Assembly: GCA_030761205.1 (NCBI GenBank)
Contig: JAULJL010000028.1
Span: forward strand, 13,002,001 to 13,066,000
Reading direction: 5' to 3'
Source: Fremontodendron californicum
Taxonomy: Eukaryota; Streptophyta; Magnoliopsida; Malvales; Malvaceae
DNA: 64,000 nt
A program made the position numbers and the translations under genes. The notes below the pieces were generated by a model that did not search any database, was not told the origin of the DNA, and was given only the letters and a program-made list of their open reading frames with translations. Shown one piece after another: positions 1-10,400 of this stretch (positions within the stretch are counted from its first letter, which is position 1; every line of letters starts with the position of its first letter).

Positions 1-289
1 CGAGGAGAAAAGATTGAAGGCAATTTGTCACAGGGCAGTTGTATTAGAAAAGGATGATTCAAGCCCATAACAAGAAGGTTCGACCCAGACAGTTCCGAGA
101 AGGAAAGTTGGTATTGAGGAAAATTCTCCTATAGTGAAGGATCTGCGAGGAAAATGGGCTCCAATTTGGAAAGGACCCTATGTGGTAAAAAGAGCTTTTT
201 CTGGAGGAGCATTGATTCTAACTCGGATGGACGGGGATGATTTTAGACATCTCGTGAATGCTGATGAACTGAAGAAGTATTATGCTTGA
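1..289 (+). pseudogene. Integrase C-terminal end of a Tat/Ogre polyprotein, frameshifted
   Basis: The last ~55 residues before the stop at 287-289 read as the C-terminal tail typical of plant Tat/Ogre integrases: a GKWAPIWKGPYVV block, then FSGGALIL, a short acidic link and VNADELKKYYA. The upstream part (KKVRPRQFREGKLVLRK) lies in a different frame, so there is a frameshift near position 150 and the copy is defective. In the family this region follows the DDE catalytic core, which lies outside the window. Nothing upstream can be judged. Confidence 0.8.
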
Positions 290-1790
290 AAAAAAAAGTG
301 TGATGCTATGCACATGGGGATTCGAATGATTCCAAGTGTAAAAATGAAAATTCTATATATCTATCTCCCTTGAGAATTGCTTGTCAAAGAGAATGTTTAT
401 GCTTGGTATGATAAATGGCCATCTTTCATATCCCCTTCACTAAGAAGAAATTATCCCTAGTCACCCCTTTATGCCTTAGGAATTATTTCTTTCTTTGAAC
501 CCTGATCAAGGATCACCCTCTACATTAGAGGGCAAATACAAGGAAAAATAATCAAAAATCATGGCAAAAAAAGAGAGCCATTGGAAAATGTGAAATCAAA
601 GAATGGAAAATGAAAGCCAACAATGAAAGAAAAGAGATTGAAAAAAAAAGAAAACAGAAAAGTGCAAAAAAAAGGGGGACAAATGTTTCAAGAATGAATT
701 CTCCTCAGGAAATGATCCTTGATCCAATCACCCTTAAACATATGTTGGGCCTATTTTATCCTTTCCTTCTAAACCCGAACCTTGGCCTATATTATGTGCT
801 TTAAAAGTCCATTTTGATCAAGCATGGATATTTAATTTGAAAGGTTGTTCTCAGAATTTATCCCATCTTTTGAATTGACATTTTTACCTTGGAAGCATTT
901 AGAATTCTCAGATGCGTGGTAGAATACCAAAAAAAAAAATGAGAGGTTTAAGCCGAAAACCCGCAAAGGGCGACTTAATACCGAATGAGGGACACCTGAG
1001 TTGAAAACCCCGCAAATGATGGCTCAAGTACTGATTAAGGTTTGAATCAATGCTCCGTGTAAAGGGTGAGAGAGTATTCGAAAATTAGAGAAAAGGGGAA
1101 CAACTCAGTCTGACGTAACTACGGAAGCCGAGGGATTACCTAAGTAAATTGTTCATTCAAAAGAAATTTCAGATGGTTTGAAAAAGGAGGGGTCCAAGAT
1201 ATTCCGCATCCGGGGCATCTACAAGCTATAACTTTACATTTATCCTTGATATTCACTTTTACCATTTTAAAAAATTTGCTGCAATAAATATTTGTTATCC
1301 TTCTTATGACATTTGCTTGTTTCATATTTTTCTTTCATACATTTTTGAGATGCATTTTGTTTGTTATTGAATTGAATGATGATTACTAAGCATAAAAATC
1401 TTTAAATAAAAGGATTTTAAAAGTATTACTAAGGAATAGATTTAAATCTTAGAAAAGGGTTTGGAAACCACTAATCCTGATGGAAAATTTACCAAGTAAA
1501 GAAAAATAGTGAATGTGTTAGAGACTCCATCATGAAGTCAGAAATTTGTAAATTTCAGCTAAGTCAGAAACTGGAACTATTTGGCAATTTATCTTGAGTA
1601 AAGGGTTCCTTAAGTGGGGCATCAATGAACAATTGAAGACTCCATCATGAAGTCAGATAATCTGTGAACCTCAAAGAAACCATGGATTAGAAATCATGAC
1701 ACAATCATTTGATTGCATTCATCCTTAGGAAACATACAAGCATTTTCAAAGCATGTCATTCTCATCATTGCCTAACACTGTAGGAATAAG
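290..1790 (+). other. Non-coding 3' region of element A
   Basis: This is AT-rich, A-run-rich sequence between the pol stop and the tandem array. Small open frames here (e.g. 610-804) have lysine-rich low-complexity translations and look spurious. Segments around 470-880 align by eye with the reverse complement of 27640-28110 in element C, so this is conserved non-coding element sequence. Two similar phrases containing GACTCCATCATGAAGTCAGA occur at about 1524 and 1640, suggesting a decayed ~115-bp duplication. No gene, tRNA or structured RNA was recognised. Confidence 0.6.
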
Positions 1791-1799
1791 GAAAACTTT

Positions 1800-2590
1800 G
1801 GCTTTTCCAAATCGAACTCGTTCTGCTTCTGAAATGAGTCGAGCCCCGAGACTGCCGTCGAGGTATGTTCCTTTCATTTTTAAGTTAAATTTATTTTTTC
1901 CAAATGAATCAAACCCCGAGACCATCGTCGAGGTATTTCCTTATGTTTTAAATCGAAATTATTTTGTTTTATCACATGAGTCGAGCCCCGAGACCATCGT
2001 CGAGGTATTTCCTTTTGTTTTAAATCGAATTCATTCTATTTTCTCAAATGAGTCGAGCCTTAAGACTATTGTCGAGGTATTTCATTATGTTTTAAATCGA
2101 ATTCATTCTGTTTTATCAAATGAGTCGAGCCCCGAGACCATCGTCGAGGTATTTCCTTATGTTTTAAATCGAATTCATTTTGTTTTATCAAATGAGTCGA
2201 GTCTCGAGACCATCGTCGAGGTATTTCCTTTTGTTTTAAATCGAATTCATTCTGTTTTCTCAAATGAGTCGAGCCTTAAGACCATCGTCGAGGAATTTCC
2301 TTATGTCTTAAATCAAATTCATTTTATTTTATCAAATGAGTCAAGCCCCGAGACCATCGTCGAGGTATTTCATTATGTTTTAAATCGAATTCATTCTGTT
2401 TTATTAAATGAGTCGAGCCCCGAGACCATCGTCGAGGTATTTTCTTATGTTTTAAATCGAATTCATTATGTTTATCAAATGAGTCGAGCCCCGAGACCAT
2501 CGTCGAGGTATTTTCTCTTGTTTTAAATCGAATTCATTTTGTTTCTCAAATGAGTCGAGCCTTAGGACCATCGTCAAAGTATTTTTCTCT
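1800..2590 (+). repeat. 72-bp tandem repeat array of element A (~11 copies)
   Basis: Direct tandem repeat of about 72 bp. The landmark ACCATCGTCGAGGTATTTCC or a close variant recurs near 1851, 1921, 1993, 2065, 2137, 2209, 2281, 2353, 2425, 2496 and 2567; a single further copy sits at ~2828. Because 72 is divisible by three, the array stays open and yields a 257-residue frame made of a 24-residue repeat. No start context or protein-like composition supports coding. The array occupies the same place in A (between pol and the 3' LTR) as the 81-bp array does in C, but the unit is different. Confidence 0.95.
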
Positions 2591-2595
2591 TTAAA

Positions 2596-2820
2596 TCATG
2601 GATAAGACCTTCGGGCACCATTCTTAAGACCTCCAGGCACAAGTTTCCAGAGTTTTACAGTTTTAAACAATGAACAAGTCTTTGGTGGTGATAGCCATAG
2701 CCTCTGGTGGAGATATCCAGAGTTTTACATTTGCTTGAGCAAGTCTTTGGTGGTGATAGCTGAAACTTTTGGAGGAGATACCCGGAATTTTAAAAACAGT
2801 TTAGCACAAGACAGGTTAAG
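2596..2820 (+). repeat. Vestigial relatives of the element C repeat in element A
   Basis: Just after the 72-bp array, 2603-2645 reads CTTCGGGCACCATTCTTAAG followed by ACCTCCAGGCAC. This is the same sense, relative to the element, as the 81-bp unit expanded in element C. Two related motifs follow (GCAAGTCTTTGGTGGTGATA-like, at ~2668 and ~2733). So element A holds one or two unexpanded, diverged units of the repeat that became a long array in C. Confidence 0.7.
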
Positions 2821-3090
2821 CCCCCGAGACCATCGTCGAGGTATTTTCTTCTCTTGCAAATTGAACTCGTTTCCTTGAGATGGGTCGAGCCTTGATTAGT
2901 CAGGGAATTCAATTTGAGGACAAAATCTACAATTTACAGCTTTTTTGAAAAAAAAAATGAAATGAAAAAAATATGATGAAAAAATGGAAATGAATGTAAA
3001 CCCTTTCCCTTTTCTTCACATGTGATTTCACTAACCGTACAAAATTAGTGTTTGTTTATCTTTGCATGATTCCTGATTCTCAGCAATAGC

Positions 3091-3104
3091 CAAAGTGGGG
3101 CAGC
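3091..3104 (+). other. Polypurine tract of element A
   Basis: CAAAGTGGGGCAGC lies directly before the TGTAGACACC start of the 3' LTR. Purine-rich tracts here prime plus-strand DNA synthesis in LTR retrotransposons. The matching tract of element C (minus strand, 23871-23886) is nearly the same. Confidence 0.8.
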
Positions 3105-3235
3105 TGTAGACACCTAATTTTGTCCGGACCACTAAATCAGGTATGTTTTCTTCCTAAATTGATGATTCAGAATGCAAAAAGGCTTTTCTCACCCTGCAGG
3201 TGGTACTCCGAAACTTAGTCTAAGAAAGCAGACAG

Positions 3236-3325
3236 AAAAAGTCAAACTCAAAAAAGTCAACCTCAGAAAAGTCAACCCCAAAAAAGTCAACCTCGAAAAC
3301 GTCAACTACTAAAAAGTCAACCCAC
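3236..3325 (+). repeat. AGTCAA (W-box-like) array in the LTR of element A
   Basis: Six or so repeats of AAAAGTCAAC-type 15-17-bp units lie ~130 bp inside the LTR. The complement contains TTGACT/TTGACC, the W-box core bound by WRKY transcription factors. Equivalent arrays lie at the same position in both LTRs of element C, and a shorter one lies in D. Binding is not shown by the sequence. Confidence 0.75.
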
Positions 3326-4866
3326 TTTTAAAATCAAGATTTGAAGTTCAATTGAAAGATGGTGAAAGAATTTTGATAATCCGAGGTCTACATTGAAAGA
3401 TATGGAGTTCGAAAGTTGGGTTACGAAATTTCAGTAGAAAAAAATCCTAGTTCGGGAAATATGGGGCAAATTGGTCGAAATTGAAGGTTCCAAATGAAAG
3501 ATAAGCACTGACTACGGGTAATGGAGAAGCTACTTGGAAGAAAAACTAAAAGAAAAGTCAATTCGGAATAAAACCAATAATTAGGGTTTTTAGTGGATTT
3601 CGGTTAAATTTAGAAGAATTAAAGAATTGGCCCGATTCGGTAAGACTAAAGCCCCTAATTGATGAGGAGTGATTAAACAAGGATAGCACAAGGCTCAGTT
3701 TGAAGAAAATCTAAAAATCGGACTTGTTTGGAGCAAAATCGAGCTTCGGAGGCAAAAGGGCAAAATTGGAAAATCTAGGAAAAATAGCAAATGAACTCCG
3801 AAAATTCTGAAAATTTTTAGATCTCATTCTTAAACCATTTCGAATAGATTGGTGAAAGAAAATCCTGATTCGGAGTTCGTTTGCAAAATGGACAAATCCC
3901 GGGTTCACTATGCAGAAATTCAGAAGGATAAATCCCGAAAAAAATAGCAAATGAGTTCCAAAAATTATGAAAATTTGCAGATCTCACTCTTAAATTATTT
4001 GGAAGAGATTGGTGAAATAAAATCCGGATTCGGAGTTCGTTTGCAAAATGGCCAAATCCTGGGTCCCTAAGCAAAAATTCAAGCAGATAAATCAAAAAAA
4101 AAAAAAAAATAGCAAATGAGCTCCAAAAAATTGAAAACTTTCAGATCACACTTTTAAATTATTTGGAAGAGATTGGTGAAGAAAAATTTGGATTCGGAGC
4201 TCATTTACAAAATGACAAAAGTTCGGGTGCATTAATGGGCAATTTTGGAAATAAATCCAAAATAAATAGAAAATGGACTTGGAAAATTTTGAAAACTTCC
4301 AAAATTCAATTTTTATTATTTCGGAAGTATTGAAAAAAGAAAATTTGAATTTGGAGTCCGTTTGCTATTTATTTAGGTTTAGGGGTCAAAAAGGTCATTT
4401 TATCGAAGAAACCAAAAAAGGCAAATTTGTAATTAAGAAAAATATGAAAGAAAAAGGAACTGCTGGGATTTTACCTTCTTTGATCAGCCAGCATAGAGGA
4501 GAAGAAGGAAGCTTGATCAATTTAATTCCTTAGTCACTATCAAGCTCACACGCTACCACTAGTACCTTGCAAATGGTCCCCCCTTCATCTAATGGCATAG
4601 GTGCCTTGTAGAAAAGCTGAATACACCATTCAATGGCCAATATTAAATGCCAACATGACATTTTTATTTGTCATGAAAGAACCCTCATCTAATGGCCAAG
4701 AATGGAAGAGCACAACTCATCCAAAGGTGGACATCCATTCGGCCAAGCAAGAAAGTGGATGGGATTGTTCCTTTTCATCCAATGGCTTAGGCCATGTAAA
4801 GGGCTGAGTACACATGTAAAGGAATGGTATTAAATGCCAAGAAAACATTTTTATGTTGTCATGAAA

Positions 4867-4871
4867 GAATC
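4867..4871. other. Target site duplication of element B, left copy (GAATC)
   Basis: GAATC directly before the B LTR matches GAATC at 14764-14768 directly after the second B LTR. Joining the flanks recreates the uninterrupted phrase seen in the neighbouring tandem copy of the host LTR (AAAGAACCCTCATCTAATGG at about 4677). Confidence 0.85.
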
Positions 4872-7262
4872 TGTAAGACCCTCGAGTTGGCCATAACAAG
4901 TATGTGGCTTGACCTTGTGTCTGTATGAGATAGTTGGATGTGAAAAATATATTAAAATGGATGAAAAGTCAAAATTTGACATTTTTGATCAAGTAGGTTT
5001 AAATCGGGCAATTACCGGGAGCCCATCGAGATAATAATTCTTCGCAGAACGAAAGAGAAAATTCATAAATATTGAACAACCATGTTTACAAGTCTTATTT
5101 ACCAATGTGCCATTCAAGCCTTGATTATACATTAACCATGCATGCAAGCAAAAATTACATTACATGCCATTGCATGTAATAGTATTTGTATACTAAGATT
5201 AATCCTTAACCCTTGAGTAACCAAGAATCACGCCACCCATAGGATTCCATCTTCTTCAAAATGCATGATTTCTATTCTCTCACAAAAGAAAAGCCATGGA
5301 AGTTCTCTAACTTCTCACTATAAAAAAAAAATCAAGCCGTAAACACAAATTCTAGCTAATATTTTAGTAAAATCTCACCATATACTATCTAGGATTGTTG
5401 TAGAGATTATTAGTCTAGTATTGCATGTAAAATTTTACATGTTTTGGTGAGAGAAAACCCTTGACCGAACCTCTTTATTGAACCACCACCAAATCCGCCA
5501 CCAGTCTCCACCACCTAAGTAGTCCGCCGCTGTAGGACGCCGCCACCACAAGACTATCCGTGGCCTTGCATGAGAGGGAAAAGCTTTGGAGGGCCTTAAA
5601 ACCCTTAGGGTGAGCTTTGAGCCACCACAAGTGGTGGTCCGCCACCACACACGGCAAGGCCACTATTCCCTTGCCTCGGTGTAAAGTCGCTTAAGCAAAA
5701 TTCGACTTAAAAGCTTCGTCGTGCAAGAAATCGAGGTACACGAATTAGCGGAGTTCACTGTCTAAGGAGCTCTTGAGCGTAGAGCTTAGCACTTCATAAC
5801 TAGGCGCACTGTGAGTAGACGCCGTAGAAATATTTATCGAAGTATTAGTATGGATTAAATGTTTATTGGTGATGATAAAGTGAAATTATATGTGATTTAT
5901 TAAGAGTTTATATTAAATGGTCATGTTATTGTTGTATATTATTATTATTGATCATATTTTTATTGTGGTGAGATTGTTGATGGTTTAAAGTGTTGTAGGA
6001 TATATTTATGGTTGGAATTCAGTACAATTGTGGTGATTGGAGACGAATCATTAAAGGTCGGATTAATTTAGAGATTTAGCTATTATGGTATCTACTTTGA
6101 AATATTATAGCCTAATTAAAGGCTAGGTTAAGAAGTTTACACAATAATATATATTTTTAAATTTTTTTTTAGTGTGACGAGGCTATAATACGGCCCGTAT
6201 TATTGGATAAGTTATCGAAAACTTAGAGGGTTAGTAGAGTTAGAAAGGTCCTTGTGAAAGGCACTAAGTCCAATGCCTTGAAATTCCTCCATAAAGAGCG
6301 GTAAGGATCAGTTAGATAAAGGCGGTCGGCCGTATGGCGCCGTATTATAATTGCAAATGAAAAGTGAGGATATATATTTATATATATATGTAATCATATT
6401 TGGATGGATGCTTTTGTACATGGTGGTCATGTATCGTTTTGTAGGTGCTTCGTGCCCTACCATTTTGTATGAGCCTCCATGCCCTATCGTATCGTAGGTG
6501 CCTTTAGGTCCTATCGTTTGTGGAGTTATTATGCTTTATCGTTGAGTAAGAGCTTCGAGCCCTACCGTATTGTAGGAGTATATATGTCCTACTGTTTCAT
6601 TTCCATTCATAAGATATATATATATATATGTCAGAAATATGGTATAGATATTGTATAAACTATATTTATGAGTCTTTCGGTAATGCTTTACTAACCCTGG
6701 ATTTGCTCACTGAGTCCGTATGACTCATCCTTCAATTTATTTTTCTTTTTCAGATACTGATAGAGCTGGTCCGCCCCGACTGCTTAGTCCGTGTTGCTTA
6801 TTGGTGAACACGACATTTCGTTTTGACGAGGTGAGCTGGTATCATGAAGGAGATATTATAGTACAGTCACCAAGGAGTGTCGCATGTGCATTGATATGGT
6901 AGTGTTTTGTGGCATCGGCGGTGCCGGTTTATTACTGTATATATTTTTAACACTATTGGTCATTGACACCAAATATCGTAAATGTTTTAAGCATATAAAA
7001 ATATTATGTTTGTGAAAAATATATGATTTAAATTATGTCGAATCCACTGCGGGGCATCTCGGTTACTCTTATCGGAGGCGTCATAACCGAGACGTCATGA
7101 GTTATATATTGGATTGTTATTTGTTGAATTACAGGTTCGGTAACTCTCCTAAAACAGGGAAGGTTATGTCAAAATTTCGTTAGAATTATATTGTCGTAGG
7201 CTTCAGAGACAAGGGTGATTCTTGTTTCTGGCTGGTCACATGCTCGGTTTTGGGCTGTGATA
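4872..7262 (+). repeat. 5' LTR of element B
   Basis: 2391 bp, starting TGTAAGACCCTCGAGTTGG and ending CTGTGATA. It pairs with 12365-14763 over its whole length. The two copies differ at five positions in the first ~66 bases compared by eye, so they are clearly more diverged than the LTR pair of element C. Confidence 0.95.
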
Positions 7263-7266
7263 AAGT

Positions 7267-7277
7267 TGGTATCAGAG
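7267..7277 (+). other. Primer-binding site of element B (initiator tRNA-Met)
   Basis: TGGTATCAGAG lies four bases after the 5' LTR end. It is the common plant LTR-retrotransposon primer site, complementary to the 3' end of initiator methionine tRNA. Confidence 0.85.
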
Positions 7278-7475
7278 TGTGCTTTAAAAGGTCGGTGACT
7301 ATACATGTGGGGTCTTAATACATTATCTGCCATGTATGTCCGGGATACATGTCGACTATGTGTTGCTCTGCCGTTATCCATCATGTATAAGCTCATTCGT
7401 CTAAAATGATTGTTTTTATTAGAGGGGTCGGTTTAAAAAGGGTACCTAATAAACAAATTCTTGTCTCAGGCCACT

Positions 7476-10400
7476 ATGCCCCCGATAACTAGGACGAGGA
7501 CGCGGGGTAATAAGAGGGAACGACCATATTCGGTTCTCGACCAGGCATTTACAGGTCGTCCGGGCCCCGTTCAGAGAGGACGAGGTAGGGGACGAGGTCG
7601 GACTGCTAGACTCGATATGACAGCAGCCACGGAGGACAGAGTCGATCGATTGGCCGTTGAGGTCGGAGGGATGCGTCAAGAGATGAGGAACCTGATGGAG
7701 ATGTTAGCCAATCAGAGGCAGCCGAGACAGAATCAGGCTTCTCCAGTTCCTCCAGTTCATCCAGCTCCTCCTGCTCCCCCAACTCCTCCAGCTCCTATAG
7801 CTCCCCTACAACCACATGAGCAGTTACCTGCCCAGCAAGGGTAGTATGTGATAGTGACGCTCCACGAATTTCGTTGAAATAATCCTCCAATTTTCACTGG
7901 GGTTGATTTGAACTCAGATCCACAAGATTTTCTTGATGTATGCAACCGGTTATGTATAGCTCTCGGATGTTCCCCGGATAGGGCAGTAGAGCTCACCAGT
8001 TTTCAGCTTCAGAGTGTTGCATACGGGTGGTATGAGACCTTACTCAAGAGCAGGCCTGTTGATAGCCCTTCCTTATAGTGGGCTGAATTTTATAATATGT
8101 TTCTAGAGCGATTCTTATCGGACAGCCTACGTGAGACTAAGGCCCGAGAGTTCGAGTTGTTGAAGCAATCAGAGGGCATGTTCGTAATTGAGTATGATAC
8201 CGCGTTCAAGAAGTTGGCCAAATATACACCGCACTTGGTGGCTACTGATAATATGAAGGCCAAACGGTTTGCTAATGGTCTCAGAGACTACCTATTCAAG
8301 ATAGTGCCAGTTTCTCGAACCTTGACCTATCCAGATGTATTGCATGCAGCCTTACATCATGAGGCACAGGCTAAGGAGAGACAGACTGATAGAGAGCCTC
8401 GAAGGAAGGCTAAGATAGGGAGACGGGGTTCGAGGCAGTTTAGTTCTGGTGGATCTGGAGCATCGAGTAGTACAAGTACAGTGGGCAGGGAACAGAGTAG
8501 TCAGCCCAGGGCAGTGGCCCAGACATCAACACCTTTTGGGAGGTCTGGAGCTACCTTCTGTCAGGGATGTGGGTATCAGCACTACGGACAGTGCAAGAGG
8601 CCCGGTACATGTTTTAGGTGCGGCTAGCCGGGTCACATGAAGAGAGACTATCCGCAGGGTTCTTCCCGAGCCGAGGTTAGCATGATTGCACCACCTCCAA
8701 TTATTGCACCAGCAGTCACGACAGGTACAGTAACTCAGACAGTCGGTAGAGGCACAACAGGCAGAGGTGTGCATTCTGGGGGTTGGGGACAGACTTCGGG
8801 AGGTAGAAGATCGACTACCGGGGGTCGTGGACAGGCCAGAGTATTCGTGCTAAACCTATAGGACGCACAGATGTCTAATGCAGTCGTGACAGGTATTTTA
8901 GATGTTTGCTCAAAGCAATCTATCATATTATTCGATTCGGGTGCTACGCACTCCTTTATTTGCCCTTCATTTGCTGCCTGCTTGAATGTAGAAATAAGTA
9001 TGCTTGATAATCGGTTAATGGTACTTACACCGGTAGGGGAAGTGTACTCAGTCAGTAAGGTACTGAGGGGGTGTGAAGTACGGATCAAGAATGAGATCTT
9101 CTCGGCAAATCTCATGGTGTTAGACATATTGGAGTTTGACGTGATTTTGGGCATGGATTGGTTATCTTCCAACCATGTGGTACTAGATTGCTGCGAGAAG
9201 AGTGTAGTGTTGAATCTACCCGATAAAACTATTTTGAGGTATCAGGGAGATCGGAGATTGACTCTACCTCATTTGATTTTGGCAGTCAGTGCTAAGAGAT
9301 TACTAGATCAGGGTTGCCAAGGATACTTGGCGTATGTACAGGATGTTGAGACTGGGGTTTCGGAGTTGGGGGGAATCCCAGTAGTTGAAAATTTCCCAGA
9401 TGTTTTTCCCGAGGACTTACCGGGACTCCCTCCAGAATGGGAGATTGAATTTTGCATTGATGTACCCCCAAGGACACAACCTATATCCATCCCTCCCTAC
9501 CGTATGGCTCCAGTAGAGTTAAAGGAGCTGAAGGTATAGCTACAGGACCTCTTCGACAAAGGCTTTATATACCTGAGCACTTCACCTTGGGGTTCTCCGG
9601 TTCTGTTTGTCAAGAAGAATGATGGATCTTTACGGTTGTGTATCGATTATAGGCAACTGAATAAGGTGATGACGAAGAATAAATATCCGTTGCCTAGGAT
9701 CGATGACTTATTTGATCAACTACAGGGTGCCCATTGTTTTTCGAAGATAGATCTTAGATCAGGGTACCATCAGCTACATATTAGAGGGGAGGGTATTCCC
9801 AAAACGGCCTTTCGTACTCGATACGGGCATTATGAGTTCTTGGTCATGTCGTTTGGACTAGCGAATGCACCAGCTGCATTCATGGATTTGATGAACAGGG
9901 TGTTCAAACCCTTCCTTGACCAGTTCGTAATCGTGTTCATAGATGATATTCTGGTGTATTCACGGAGTGAGGAGGAACATCGGGAACACCTCCGTATAGT
10001 TCTCGAGGTTCTTCGAGCCCATAGATTGTTTGCCAAGTTCTCCAAATGTGAGTTCTGGTTATCAAGTGTGAGTTTTTTGGGCCATGTTGTTTCTAAGGAT
10101 GGCATATCTGTGGATCTGAAGAAGTTTGAGGCAGTGCGAGACTGGGATAGGCCGACCACAGTAACAGAGATCAGGAGTTTCTTGGGGTTGGCCGAATACT
10201 ATAGGAGGTTCGTAAAGAACTTCTCCAAGATTGTCGCACCATTGACCAGGTTGACACAGAAGAATGTTAAGTTTGTGTGGTCAAACGCGTGCGAGAGAAG
10301 CTTCAGGGAACTCAATGAGCTCTTGACTACGGCACCAGTGTTGGCGTTGCCTAATGGTACAGATGGTTATGTTGTTTATTGTGATGCTTCTCGGATTGGT

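Larger units (their letters stand above)
1..3104 (+). mobile_element. Tat/Ogre-type Ty3/gypsy element A: pol tail and 3' internal region
   Basis: This is the 3' part of the internal region of a large plus-strand Ty3/gypsy retrotransposon whose 5' part lies beyond the left edge. It begins with the C-terminal tail of pol (stop at 287-289). About 1.5 kb of non-coding sequence follows, then a 72-bp tandem array and a purine-rich tract directly before the 3' LTR at 3105. The non-coding stretch matches the reverse complement of element C around 27640-28260; for example both carry a run about pol-distal ATCAAGGAT and CCCTCTACA. A and C are therefore the same family in opposite orientations. A keeps a pol tail where C has none. 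The class call rests on the integrase tail and the LTR termini. Confidence 0.85.
3105..4871 (+). repeat. 3' LTR of element A, first part (split by element B)
   Basis: The LTR starts TGTAGACACCTAATTTTG and, read in element orientation, aligns with the LTRs of element C. It contains a GTCAAC array at 3236-3325. A ~165-bp tandem repeat runs at ~3620-4240, recognised by AGCAAATGARYTCC at about 3786, 3945 and 4112. A ~187-bp repeat with the phrase TCTAATGGCCAAGAATGG starts at ~4540. Element B interrupts the LTR at 4871/4872. The second part resumes at 14769. The total without B is about 4.46 kb, close to the 4.1-4.2 kb of C's LTRs. Confidence 0.9.

Noticed and set aside
1753..2526. 257-residue plus-strand open frame made of 24-residue repeats
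   Set aside because: It is only the 72-bp tandem array read in a frame that stays open because 72 is divisible by 3. It begins before the array without coding context, and the opposite strand is partly open too (2066-2263).
3711..4095. Two overlapping minus-strand frames with similar HFANELRIRI segments
   Set aside because: They mirror the ~165-bp LTR tandem repeat in element A; not proteins.
5435..5663. Two overlapping ~60-70-residue minus-strand frames, repeated at 12977-13168
   Set aside because: Both lie in the LTRs of element B, in a GCCACCAC-rich stretch, and differ between copies; no domain.
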